64,000 nt of DNA from Kordiimonas lipolytica (GTDB lineage Bacteria; Pseudomonadota; Alphaproteobacteria; Sphingomonadales; Kordiimonadaceae): contig NZ_LRUB01000002.1 in NCBI RefSeq assembly GCF_001550065.1, positions 429,925 to 493,924 of the forward strand, written 5' to 3'. Both the position numbers and the translations under genes were made by a program. The notes beneath the pieces were generated by a model. That model made no database searches, was not told the origin of the DNA, and saw nothing but the letters and a program-made list of their open reading frames with translations. Shown piece after piece: positions 40,330 to 49,201 of the stretch. Every line of letters starts with the position of its first letter. Positions within the stretch are counted from its first letter, which is position 1.

Positions 40330-41197
40330 CTTCGCCTAAAAGCCAATCGGTGAAGGTTTTTACCTTCTTCAAGCTGCCTCGCCCTTCGGTATAGGCCAAA
40401 TAGTATGCATTCCGGCTTTTCACTGGCCCGCCAAACGGGGCAATCAGGCGGCCTGTCGCCAGATCATCCGCCACATACATCAGCGGCAACACGGCCACCC
40501 CCAGGCCGGACCGCGCGGCCTCGATCATCATGGTGAAATTCTCGAACTGGGCGCCGCCGCGCGCGCCGCTGTCCGCCAGGCCCGTGCCCTCCAGCCATTC
40601 GGTCCAGGCGGTGGGGCGGGTGGTCATCAAAAGCCGGTCATAGTCATTGATGTTGGCGTCTTCCTTGCCTTTCATCAGGGCAGGGGCGACGACAGCGATG
40701 ATCTCCTCACTCACCACCTTGTGGCTGGTCATGCCTGGCCAATTGCCGTCGCCATACTGCACGGCGACATCCGCGTTCGCGGCCTTGAAGTCATCTGGCG
40801 TCAGGCCCGTGACGATGTTGAGCTGGATGTCAGGGTAGGCGGCTGTGAAGTCGCCCAGCTTCGGGATCAGCCAGCGTGAGCCGAATGTGGGCAGAAGCCC
40901 CAAGGTCAGCACGCGGTCATCTGCGCCCCAGGTGATAAGTTTCAATGTCTCATTCTCTAGCCCGGCCAGGAGGGGAGCGACCGCAGCGGCATACTGTTTG
41001 CCCGCTTCCGTGGGCACAAGGCGTTTGCGCTCGCGCCTGAAAAGGCTTTGGCGTACGAATTCCTCCAGGTTGCCGATCTGGCGGCTGACCGCGCTTTGCG
41101 TCAGGTTCAGGGCCTCGGCGGCGCGGGTGACCTGGCCGGTTTTCATGACCTGCTCAAAGCATTCAAGGGCGATCAGGCTGGGAATTCTGCGTTTCAT
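40319..41197 (-). CDS. LysR-family regulator of the glutarate locus
   Basis: A 292-residue LysR regulator of the GcvA-like branch: HTH at residues 5-65 ('ALECFEQVMKTGQVTRAAEAL', 'LTQSAVSRQIGNLEEFV') and a LysR substrate-binding domain. Divergent from glutaryl-CoA dehydrogenase, the usual position of the activator of that gene. Likely inducer: glutarate or glutaryl-CoA (inference from context). Confidence 0.9.
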   Translation of the reverse strand: MKRRIPSLIALECFEQVMKTGQVTRAAEALNLTQSAVSRQIGNLEEFVRQSLFRRERKRLVPTEAGKQYAAAVAPLLAGLENETLKLITWGADDRVLTLGLLPTFGSRWLIPKLGDFTAAYPDIQLNIVTGLTPDDFKAANADVAVQYGDGNWPGMTSHKVVSEEIIAVVAPALMKGKEDANINDYDRLLMTTRPTAWTEWLEGTGLADSGARGGAQFENFTMMIEAARSGLGVAVLPLMYVADDLATGRLIAPFGGPVKSRNAYYLAYTEGRGSLKKVKTFTDWLLGEASR

Positions 41198-41212
41198 GGC
41201 TCAGATTCATGA

Positions 41213-41224
41213 TTATTTGTAATG
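41213..41224. promoter_or_regulatory. putative LysR site in the gcdH promoter region
   Basis: ATTATTTGTAAT, a small dyad (ATTA-N4-TAAT) close to the LysR start codon, extended by further AT repeats. It fits the T-N11-A type of LysR site. Weak evidence. Confidence 0.35.
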
Positions 41225-41325
41225 ATAATAGTCCGAAATGTTACTTTATGAGGCCAGAAATTACTATATACATTCACTAAATTCATTAAGTGCCCGCCCG
41301 CGCGGGCGTAGTTGAGGGAAGAATA

Positions 41326-42501
41326 ATGTCAAAGCCAGCATTCAATTGGGAAGATCCGCTGCTCCTGGATGAGCAACTCACCGAAGACGAGCGCATGATG
41401 CGCGATGCCGCGCGTGCGTACTGCCAGGACAAGTTGATGTCCCGCATCCTTGAAGCCAACCGCCACGAGCATTTTGACCGCGAGATCATGAGCGAGCTAG
41501 GCGAGATGGGCCTTCTGGGCGCAACCCTGCCTGAAGAATATGGCGGCGCTGGCGTATCCCATGTGGCTTATGGCCTGATTGCGCGCGAGGTTGAGCGCGT
41601 GGACAGCGGCTACCGCTCTGCCATGTCTGTGCAGTCGTCGCTGGTGATGCATCCGATCTATGCTTACGGCAGCGAAGAGCAGCGCAAGAAATACCTGCCG
41701 AAGCTCGCAAGCGGTGAGATGGTTGGCTGCTTTGGCCTGACCGAGCCAGACCATGGTTCTGATCCGGGCGGCATGAAATCCCGTGCGGAAAAAGTGGACG
41801 GCGGCTTCAAGCTGACCGGCAACAAAATGTGGATCACTAACAGCCCGATCGCGGACATCGCCGTTGTGTGGGCGAAGCTGGATGGCAAGATCCGCGGCTT
41901 CATCCTTGAGCGCGGCATGGAAGGCTTCTCCACGCCGAAGATCGAAGGCAAGATGAGCCTGCGCGCATCCATCACTGGCGAGATCGTGATGGACAATGTG
42001 TTCGTGCCGGAAGAAAACCTGCTGCCGAATGCAAGTGGCCTGTCTGGCCCGTTCGGGTGCCTGAACAAAGCGCGCTTCGGCATCGCCTGGGGTGCGCTTG
42101 GTGCCGCTGAGTTTTGCTGGCACGCTGCCCGCCAATATACGCTGGACCGTTCCCAGTTCGGTCGCCCGCTTGCACAGAACCAGCTGGTCCAGCAGAAGCT
42201 CGCGAATATGATGACTGAAATCACGCTTGGCCTGCAAGCCTGCCTGCGCGTTGGTCGACTGCTGGATGAAGGCAAGTCCGCGCCAGAGAATATCTCGCTC
42301 ATCAAGCGCAACAGCTGCGGCAAGGCGCTGGATATCGCCCGCATGGCGCGCGACATGCACGGCGGCAACGGCATCTCTGACGAGTTCCACGTGATCCGCC
42401 ACATGGTTAACCTGGAAACAGTGAATACTTACGAAGGCACGTATGACATTCACACGTTGATCCTGGGTCGCGCACAAACCGGCCTCCAGGCCTTTATGTA
42501 A
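41326..42501 (+). CDS. gcdH: glutaryl-CoA dehydrogenase
   Basis: A 391-residue FAD enzyme that oxidises and decarboxylates glutaryl-CoA to crotonyl-CoA in lysine, tryptophan and glutarate breakdown. Family-specific features are '[20 protein letters not shown]' at the N-terminus, '[17 protein letters not shown]' and the catalytic Glu370 in 'TYEGTYDIH'. GAGGGAAG precedes the ATG at 41326. The divergent LysR gene and the class III CoA-transferase downstream support the pathway. Confidence 0.95.
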   Translation: MSKPAFNWEDPLLLDEQLTEDERMMRDAARAYCQDKLMSRILEANRHEHFDREIMSELGEMGLLGATLPEEYGGAGVSHVAYGLIAREVERVDSGYRSAMSVQSSLVMHPIYAYGSEEQRKKYLPKLASGEMVGCFGLTEPDHGSDPGGMKSRAEKVDGGFKLTGNKMWITNSPIADIAVVWAKLDGKIRGFILERGMEGFSTPKIEGKMSLRASITGEIVMDNVFVPEENLLPNASGLSGPFGCLNKARFGIAWGALGAAEFCWHAARQYTLDRSQFGRPLAQNQLVQQKLANMMTEITLGLQACLRVGRLLDEGKSAPENISLIKRNSCGKALDIARMARDMHGGNGISDEFHVIRHMVNLETVNTYEGTYDIHTLILGRAQTGLQAFM

Positions 42502-42528
42502 GCAAGTCCGAGTTCGGAGTAAGCGATT

Positions 42529-43746
42529 ATGGCAGGCCCTTTAACCGGCATCCGTGTTCTTGATCTCAGCCGCATCCTGGCCGGGCCCTGGGCAACCCAG
42601 TGTCTGGCCGATCTGGGCGCGGAGGTGATCAAAGTGGAGCGCCCCGATGTGGGCGATGACACGCGCACCTGGGGCCCGCCATTCTTCGAGGACGGCGACA
42701 AGCCGGTCTCGGCCTATTTTATGTGCGCCAACCGGGGTAAGAAGTCTGTCACTATCGATTTCACCAAGCCCGAAGGGCAGGCGTTGATCAAAAAACTGGC
42801 TGAAAAATCCGATATCTTGGTTGAGAATTTCAAGGTTGGCGGGCTGGCGAAATATGGTCTGGATTACGATAGCCTCAAGGCAGTCAACCCCGGCTTGATC
42901 TATTGCTCGATCACTGGCTTCGGCCAAACTGGCCCCTACAAGGACCGGCCGGGCTATGACGCGCTTATCCAGGCGCTCGGCGGCCTTATGAGCATCACGG
43001 GCGAACCTGACGGCATGCCCGGTGGCGGACCACAAAAGGTCGGCGTGGCGGTGACGGACCTGTTTACCGGGCTCTATAGCACCATCGGCATCCTGGGCGC
43101 GCTGCACCATAAGGCGCGGACAGGCGAAGGCCAGCATATCGATATGGCATTGATGGACACGCAGGTGGCTGTGCTGGCGAACCAAAGCATGAATTATCTG
43201 GTCTCAGGCAAGGAGCCCAAGCGGCTTGGGACCGCGCATCCGTCGATTGTGCCGTATCAGGTGTTCGCTTCCGCCGACGGCCATATGATGCTTGCGGTGG
43301 GCAACGACGGCCAGTTCGCACGCTTTTGTGAAGCAGCTGGCATGCCCGAGGTGGCGGCAGACCCACGCTTCAAATCGAATCCCGGACGGGTTGAGAACCG
43401 GGAGGTGCTGATCCCGATGGTGGCGGAAGCCATTGCCCGCAAAACGACAGACGAATGGATCGCGCTTCTTGAAGCCCACAATGTGCCGGGCGGCCCGATC
43501 AACACCATGGAACGCGTGTTTGATGACCCGCAGGTGGAAGCTCGCGGCATCACGCTTGCGCTCAAGGCTGAAGACGGCTCTGTCATGCCGTCCGTGGCTA
43601 ATCCCATACATTATTCCGGAACCGAAATAAGCTATGACAAGGCCCCGCCAGCCCTGGGTGCGGATACAGATGCGGTGTTGGCTGATGTGCTTGGCATCAC
43701 GCCTGAAAGCCTCAAACTTGTGAAAGCCACAAAGGTCCTGGGCTAG
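42529..43746 (+). CDS. class III CoA-transferase (CaiB/BaiF), probable glutarate CoA-transferase
   Basis: A 405-residue family III CoA-transferase: 'GIRVLDLSRILAGPWATQCLADLGAEVIKVE' region at residues 5-36, the catalytic Asp in the 'GYDALIQALGG' segment (about 145-155) and 'NDGQFARFCEAAG'. It follows gcdH by 27 bases on the same strand, as in loci where this enzyme (the C7orf10/SUGCT-type enzyme) activates glutarate to glutaryl-CoA from succinyl-CoA. The substrate assignment is from context. Confidence 0.88.
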   Translation: MAGPLTGIRVLDLSRILAGPWATQCLADLGAEVIKVERPDVGDDTRTWGPPFFEDGDKPVSAYFMCANRGKKSVTIDFTKPEGQALIKKLAEKSDILVENFKVGGLAKYGLDYDSLKAVNPGLIYCSITGFGQTGPYKDRPGYDALIQALGGLMSITGEPDGMPGGGPQKVGVAVTDLFTGLYSTIGILGALHHKARTGEGQHIDMALMDTQVAVLANQSMNYLVSGKEPKRLGTAHPSIVPYQVFASADGHMMLAVGNDGQFARFCEAAGMPEVAADPRFKSNPGRVENREVLIPMVAEAIARKTTDEWIALLEAHNVPGGPINTMERVFDDPQVEARGITLALKAEDGSVMPSVANPIHYSGTEISYDKAPPALGADTDAVLADVLGITPESLKLVKATKVLG

Positions 43747-44717
43747 TCTTCGCCGAATGTAACACCCGGCATCGCCCGGGTGTTGACCTTCAGCTCAAAT
43801 ACATCAGGGCGGCTATAGTGGCCGTCTGTATCCAGTGCCTGGCATTCCTCAAGCTGCTTTGCCATATCAACTTCCCCCATCACAAGGCCGGTGCGACCAT
43901 AAACCGGATCCGCGATATAGCTGCCATCAGCGGCAATGATCGCGCTGCCGCCGGTGTGGATTTGTGTGTCATCGTCTCCCGGCATGGAGGCCAGCAAAGA
44001 TTCGGCTTCAGGGGCGTTTACGGCCAGCGAGTGAAACCCCGCCATCACATCTGCCTTGGTGATCACGGCACCCGCGGCGGCCACGGCGCAGCGGCCCTCA
44101 AACGCATAGTGGCGGCTGGCCACATGGTTCATTTCCTTCACCATGGGCCACTGGGCAATATGGATGGCCTCGCCTTTCGCATGCATGGCAGCGCGTGCAA
44201 GCGGCATCCAGTGTTCCCAGCATATCAGCCCGCCAAGGGTGCCCCACGGCGTGTCGACGGTGGCGAGCGTGGAACCATCTCCCCATCCCCACACCAGCTT
44301 TTCGGTATAGGTGGGCATCAGCTTGCGGTGCGGCACTGGGTTTCCTGCGCCCGGCATGAAATAGAGCGTGCTGTTATAAAGCGTGTTGCCGATCCGCTCA
44401 TGCGCCCCCATGACCATGTAGGTACCTAAGCGGTCGCAGCTTTCCTGCAGGCGTGCCAGATGGTCGTCGCCAAGCTGGACGCTGTTTTCCGCCAGCAGGC
44501 GAAACAGGGTCTTGGCGCCCGGGTCATCCCAGAGGCCTGCGCCAGGCGCAAAATCAAGCCACACTGGGTAGCCGGGCAGCCAGGTTTCCGGGAACACGAT
44601 GATGTTGGCGCTGGCCTTCGCGGCCTCTTCCATATGTGTGATGGCTTTTTCCACACTGGCGGAAAGGTTCAGGAAAACAGGGGCTTCCTGCACGATGGCG
44701 ATGGTTGGGTTGGTCAC
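43743..44717 (-). CDS. nitrilase / carbon-nitrogen hydrolase
   Basis: A 324-residue nitrilase-superfamily enzyme with the triad Glu44 ('VFPETWLPGYP'), Lys near residue 130 ('HRKLMPTYTEKLVWGWGDG') and Cys166 ('GGLICWEHWMPLAR'). Residues around the Lys and Cys match true nitrilases (branch 1) that convert nitriles to acids. GTG start at 44717 with AAGGA 7 bases upstream. It sits 10 bases after the autotransporter gene on the same strand and overlaps the CoA-transferase end by 4 bases. Confidence 0.9.
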   Translation of the reverse strand: MTNPTIAIVQEAPVFLNLSASVEKAITHMEEAAKASANIIVFPETWLPGYPVWLDFAPGAGLWDDPGAKTLFRLLAENSVQLGDDHLARLQESCDRLGTYMVMGAHERIGNTLYNSTLYFMPGAGNPVPHRKLMPTYTEKLVWGWGDGSTLATVDTPWGTLGGLICWEHWMPLARAAMHAKGEAIHIAQWPMVKEMNHVASRHYAFEGRCAVAAAGAVITKADVMAGFHSLAVNAPEAESLLASMPGDDDTQIHTGGSAIIAADGSYIADPVYGRTGLVMGEVDMAKQLEECQALDTDGHYSRPDVFELKVNTRAMPGVTFGED

Positions 44718-44727
44718 AATGTTTTCC

Positions 44728-47100
44728 TTAGAATGATTTGGACAGGCCAATAAGAAGGAGGGTGTCGCTAACGTCCGCGACGTGGCCTGCATTAAAGCGC
44801 TGACCCGCGTTGGCCTCAAGGAACCAGCCGCCCAATTGCGTGCGGTAGGCCAGTTCAAGCGCCAGTTCGCGTGATGAGGGTGTCAGCGATAGCTGCCGTT
44901 CCTTGAATAGCACATTGCCATCAATGTCCAGCCTGTCGCCGACAGTGAGGTGCGCGTTCGCACTTTCAACCCTGAGGGGCTGATGCAGGGTCAGGCTCAG
45001 CTGGTCGGTGTCTGTCATAACATCCATGGCTGTCAGCCGCGCCGTGAAGCTGGTGCCCAAAATGGTGCCAACATCGTCAAAAAGGCTACCGGTATGTGCA
45101 CTGGTTCTGGTCATCGTCGCGGTGCCGCTCACGCTGGCGCTGATGCGGTCCGAGACAAACCATGTGCCGCTTGCGCCAAGCCAGGTGGTGTCTGCGCCGC
45201 CTGCAAGTGCCAGGCTGCCTGCTGACCGACTGCCGAGCACGCTGCTGTCCTCATGCGATAGCCCGGCTTCAAGCGCCCAGCTCGCGCTGGTGGTGAAATG
45301 TTCGAACCGTGCGCCCACGGACTGTGTGCGGCTATCGTCTCTGAAGGCCTTGACCGGATGACGGTCCGTGCCGCTATCCTGATCGAGCGACAAGCCAACC
45401 CATACCATGCTGTTCTTGCCCACCGGCTGGCCGACTGCCATGTAGCTGCCACCGCCACCAGGTAAGGGGCTGCTGTTTGCATCGGTAACCGACAGGGTTT
45501 GTCCCGTGCGGTAATCCACCGGCTGACGCCGGAGCGCGTCAGTAAGGCTGCGACCTGTGCCGATGACCCAGGTCGTGTTGCCCAGCGTGCCTGTAAATTC
45601 AAAGCTGGCGTCGATGGTGGGATCGAAGCTCTGTTCGGCCTGACCTGTCAGGGCAAAGGTGGGCGCAAAGTCCCTGTCGCGTGCCAGTGAATAATTCAGC
45701 GCCATGCCGCCAAGGCCCAGGCTGCTGGCCTGCTGGTCACGCCGCAGGTTCAGTGCGCCCTCCAGTAGACGCTTGTTGGTACTGGCCTGCACGAGGCCTG
45801 ACGCGTCCATCTGGAAATCGCGGCCGTAGCTATCAAGGATCATGATGTCTTTAAGCCCGGCATGCAGCCCAGCTGCGTCACCGAAAGCACTGCCCAGCAG
45901 GATGGCGGCGTCGGCGACAGGTTGCGCACCTGCCTTGACAGCAACCTTGGCTTGCCCCACAGGCTGAAGTGCCGCATCCAGGTTCAAAAGCCCTTGGCCG
46001 TATATATTGTCGACCCCGGCTTCACCCAGGTCGGTGGCTGTCTCAAACAGAATGTCCGCAACTTCACGGCCAGTCAGACTGGGCCAGCGATCAAGGATGA
46101 GGGCCGCGGCACCTGTGATGTGTGGCGCGGAAAAACTTGTACCGCTTAGAAAATAGAGCCCGGGGCCATTGGCTTCCGTATTCCATGGTGCAACGATCTT
46201 TTCGCCTGGCGCAACCAGATAGTGAAAGCGGGCAATGCCGTCACCTGCACGGTCAGAGAAGTCTGAAATTTCGAGGTTTTCATCCACTGAACCCGCAAGG
46301 ATCAGCGCGCCCTTGCCATTGTTCAGGATGCCCCTTTCCACAAGCCGGTCAATGGCGTTGAGGTTTGATAGTGACGGCTCTGGATCATAGTTGTTGCCAG
46401 CGGAACTGACAATCAGCGCACCCGCTTCGATGGCGGTGGTTTCAAATTCAAGGGTATAGCGCTCATCCACGTCCGGTAGGTTGCTCACCACGTCATCTTC
46501 ATCGAAACCAAGCGATTTGTTGATCACTCTCGCGCCATTTTCATAGGCGTAAAGATAAGGGTTGGAAACGGTATAGAGAATGCCGTTCGACCTCTCCTGA
46601 TAGCTGCGAACGCCCGAGAAAAAGTCCACCGCGATCACTTCGGCGTCATAGGCCACGCCGTGGGTGTCAGCATCGTTCTTGATACCGGCCGCCACTACAG
46701 CCACGGCTTGGCCATGCGGTTGAGTGGATGCGGGCTTGTCAAACTGGGCTTCGTAGATTGCGCGTAGGTCTGGGTCTATGCCGCGGCTGGCACTGTGGAA
46801 GTTCACCTCATTTGAGGCGAAATTGAAATTGAAATCCACCAGCCCGATGGTGACACCGTCGCCGGTGTAGCCCTTGGCATAGGCGCTGGCTGCGTTGATG
46901 GCCTCAAGTCCCCAGGATCGATCATATTCCTCAGTTTTAAAGTCTTCGGGGTTTCCGTCCAGCGGGGGCTGTTCGGGTGGCTCTACAATCGTCGGAATGA
47001 CGGGAACCAGCCTTGGCGAGCTGGACCCTCCACACGCTGCCAAGGTTGTGGATAAGGCTATAAGCCCGACCAGATTGAGCCAACTGATGCGACGCAGCAT
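44728..47100 (-). CDS. S8 (subtilisin) serine protease autotransporter
   Basis: A 790-residue autotransporter. The signal sequence ends in lipobox 'LAACGG', so it may be a surface lipoprotein. Subtilisin domain residues 60-375 contain Asp89 ('GLVDFNF'), His129 ('PHGQAVAVVAAG') and Ser322 ('GTSFSAPHITG'). The last ~300 residues form an autotransporter beta-barrel ending in 'LLIGLSKSF' with terminal Phe. It should be secreted through the outer membrane and act at the surface on proteins in the surroundings. The nitrilase gene follows closely but has no evident link. Confidence 0.92.
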   Translation of the reverse strand: MLRRISWLNLVGLIALSTTLAACGGSSSPRLVPVIPTIVEPPEQPPLDGNPEDFKTEEYDRSWGLEAINAASAYAKGYTGDGVTIGLVDFNFNFASNEVNFHSASRGIDPDLRAIYEAQFDKPASTQPHGQAVAVVAAGIKNDADTHGVAYDAEVIAVDFFSGVRSYQERSNGILYTVSNPYLYAYENGARVINKSLGFDEDDVVSNLPDVDERYTLEFETTAIEAGALIVSSAGNNYDPEPSLSNLNAIDRLVERGILNNGKGALILAGSVDENLEISDFSDRAGDGIARFHYLVAPGEKIVAPWNTEANGPGLYFLSGTSFSAPHITGAAALILDRWPSLTGREVADILFETATDLGEAGVDNIYGQGLLNLDAALQPVGQAKVAVKAGAQPVADAAILLGSAFGDAAGLHAGLKDIMILDSYGRDFQMDASGLVQASTNKRLLEGALNLRRDQQASSLGLGGMALNYSLARDRDFAPTFALTGQAEQSFDPTIDASFEFTGTLGNTTWVIGTGRSLTDALRRQPVDYRTGQTLSVTDANSSPLPGGGGSYMAVGQPVGKNSMVWVGLSLDQDSGTDRHPVKAFRDDSRTQSVGARFEHFTTSASWALEAGLSHEDSSVLGSRSAGSLALAGGADTTWLGASGTWFVSDRISASVSGTATMTRTSAHTGSLFDDVGTILGTSFTARLTAMDVMTDTDQLSLTLHQPLRVESANAHLTVGDRLDIDGNVLFKERQLSLTPSSRELALELAYRTQLGGWFLEANAGQRFNAGHVADVSDTLLLIGLSKSF

Positions 47101-47281
47101 ACGGTTCCCCTTTAACCCGCTTCCTACCCTGTAACTTTAGATGAATAAAAGCCTTGCACAAGCCAGCTGAACAAAATTTGAATGAACTCCAATGCCTACT
47201 ACACGAATAGTTGACGCTGTCTTGAAGTGCGCCTCCGCATCTCCGCTGATAGACAAACAAAAGCACAGACAGGAGCATACC

Positions 47282-47740
47282 ATGAAGCGCATTATACCAT
47301 TATTGGCCGCGATCATATTCGTTACAGCCCGTCCCGCTTGGGCCGGGGAGGACCCCATCTATACCGGCATTTTTAATAACCGGGCCGCGGGCGGCTATGA
47401 TGTGGTGTCCTATTTTACGGACGGCACGGCGGAAAAAGGCAGCAAGAAATATCAGACAGACTATATGGGCGCAGAATGGCGGTTCACATCAGAAGACCAT
47501 CTCAATGCGTTCCTGGCTGAGCCCACAAAGTATGCGCCGCAGTATGGTGGATACTGCGCCTGGGCCATGGCACGTGGGTACACAGCGAAAGGGGACCCCG
47601 AGCAGTGGCGGATCGTGGATGGGAAGCTCTACCTGAACTATGACGCGTCAGTGAAGGCCAAATGGGAAGCCGACATACCGGGATTTATAACGAAAGCTGA
47701 TGTGAACTATCCCAAGCTCGTGGACCTGGAGGAGAATTGA
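47282..47740 (+). CDS. exported YHS-domain protein
   Basis: A 152-residue protein with signal peptide (to about residue 21, 'PAWAGED') and a YHS-like domain ('GYDVVSYFTDGTAEKGSKKY', 'WRFTSEDHLNAFLAEPTKYAPQYGGYCAW'). The domain is thought to bind metal or sense copper through the Tyr/Cys-containing motif 'YGGYCAWA'. GGAG precedes the ATG at 47282. It is followed after 2 bases by an exported VOC protein. Confidence 0.85.
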   Translation: MKRIIPLLAAIIFVTARPAWAGEDPIYTGIFNNRAAGGYDVVSYFTDGTAEKGSKKYQTDYMGAEWRFTSEDHLNAFLAEPTKYAPQYGGYCAWAMARGYTAKGDPEQWRIVDGKLYLNYDASVKAKWEADIPGFITKADVNYPKLVDLEEN

Positions 47741-47742
47741 GA

Positions 47743-48237
47743 ATGCGGATTTCGCACTATCTGGCCGGTATCTGGCTCCTGGTGGCAGGCGCTGCCCCAA
47801 TTGTGGTCGCCGAGGCGCCGACCCTGGGGGTCAATCATATCGGGCTTGCGGTGTCAAAACTTGATGCGTCGGCATCCTTTTTCGTCGATACGCTCGGTTG
47901 GCGCCGGGCCGGTGGCGACCCTGACTATCCAGCGATATTCGTCACCGACGGCAAGGCGTTTGTTACATTATGGCAGGTGGAAAATCCGTTGGAAGCCGTG
48001 CCATTCAACCGCATGAAAAATGTCGGCCTGCATCATATGGCCATGACCATGGAAAGCCTGGAAGCGCTTCATGCCCTGCATGCGAAGCTTTTGCAGACAG
48101 AGGGTGTCACCATAGAGTTCGCTCCGGAATTCATGGGGCAGGGGCCCACCACGCATATGATGATCCGCGATCCTTCGGGCCTGCGGCTGGAGTTTGTTGT
48201 ACCCGCCAGCCGGATGCCCAAGGCGGAAGGCGAGTAA
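47743..48237 (+). CDS. exported VOC (glyoxalase-fold) protein
   Basis: A 164-residue protein with signal peptide (about 1-24, 'IVVAEAP') and a single vicinal-oxygen-chelate domain: 'VNHIGLAVSKLDASASFFVDTLG' with His as first metal ligand, 'LHHMAMTMES' and 'MIRDPSGLRLEFV' with the Glu ligand. Members act as dioxygenases, isomerases or resistance proteins; export to the periplasm is unusual. GGAG upstream; coupled to the YHS gene. Confidence 0.82.
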   Translation: MRISHYLAGIWLLVAGAAPIVVAEAPTLGVNHIGLAVSKLDASASFFVDTLGWRRAGGDPDYPAIFVTDGKAFVTLWQVENPLEAVPFNRMKNVGLHHMAMTMESLEALHALHAKLLQTEGVTIEFAPEFMGQGPTTHMMIRDPSGLRLEFVVPASRMPKAEGE

Positions 48238-48240
48238 ACG

Positions 48241-49005
48241 TCAGGTCCATTCACCTTCGGTTGGGATCTTGATTGTCGTGCCGCAATGTTTACAGTGCAC
48301 GGCGTCCGGGTCATGCCGGTTCAGACCGCAGGTTTCGCAAGCATATTGCACCTTTGTAGGCCTGAAGATTGTTTGTACCAGGCGCAGGAACAAAGCCACG
48401 CCAAACACCATGATGATCACAGACACCATGCGGCCCAGTGTATCGTCCATGGTGATGTCGCCAAAGCCTGTGGTCGTCAGGGTCGCAACTGTATAGTAAA
48501 GCGCGTCCAGATAGTTGTTGATGGACGCGTTCCGCCCCGCTTCTAGCACATACACAACGGCAGTGATGACAAACACGAAAATGGCAAGGTTGACGCTTGA
48601 AAGGATAACCTGCTCATTCTGCCGGAACCAGGAGGATTCCTGCCGTATGGTCTTCAGCATATGGTAGCTGCGCATCAGGCGGAGCATGCGCACCACGCGC
48701 AGGAAGCCAAGGTTGTCGATGAAGAGCGGGGCAATCAGCGAAAAGATCACGATCAGGTCTGCGAGCGAACTGAAGCTGACAAGGAAGCGCAGCTTACGGC
48801 GCGCGATATAAAGCCGGGCGGAAAACTCCACAAGCAGGAATAGGGCGATACTGTAGTCGATGATATACGTGGCGAGGCCACGCTCCAGCAGCGATGACAG
48901 GATGAAAAAGGCGATTGTCAGCAGATCCAATGCCAACAAGGCCAGTCGAAAGCGGTGAGCCCGTTGATCTGCCCCGAAATATAGATGTGCCAGTTTTTCT
49001 TTCAC
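48241..49005 (-). CDS. voltage-gated potassium channel with C-terminal zinc ribbon
   Basis: A 254-residue six-helix ion channel. The S4 segment has Arg103, 106, 109 and 112 at every third position ('RVVRMLRLMR'), and the selectivity filter is 'TTTGFGD' (177-183). After S6 comes a CPxC-like zinc ribbon: Cys223, Cys226, Cys238 and Cys241 ('CETCGLNR', 'CKHCGTT'). The zinc ribbon tail is not part of standard KvAP-like channels and may mediate tetramer or ligand contacts. Confidence 0.88.
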   Translation of the reverse strand: MKEKLAHLYFGADQRAHRFRLALLALDLLTIAFFILSSLLERGLATYIIDYSIALFLLVEFSARLYIARRKLRFLVSFSSLADLIVIFSLIAPLFIDNLGFLRVVRMLRLMRSYHMLKTIRQESSWFRQNEQVILSSVNLAIFVFVITAVVYVLEAGRNASINNYLDALYYTVATLTTTGFGDITMDDTLGRMVSVIIMVFGVALFLRLVQTIFRPTKVQYACETCGLNRHDPDAVHCKHCGTTIKIPTEGEWT

Positions 49006-49201
49006 CCTGGTTCCTCCCTTGGACGAGCTTGTGCGGGCTGTTCGCGCTAGCAGAAACCTGCCCCATCAGAGCGAACCCTGCAAGTGTCTTGGCGCTGTCC
49101 TAGTGCTGCGATTGACGGGCTGCGGCATTGAACGATACACTCCCAACACATCTGGGAAGTTCGTCAAATATACGGGACAGCCGTATCAGAGGGAGTTTTG
49201 T

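Noticed and set aside
41497..42477. Long antisense frame over gcdH
   Set aside because: Shadow of the GC-rich sense gene; no ribosome site and no recognisable protein features.
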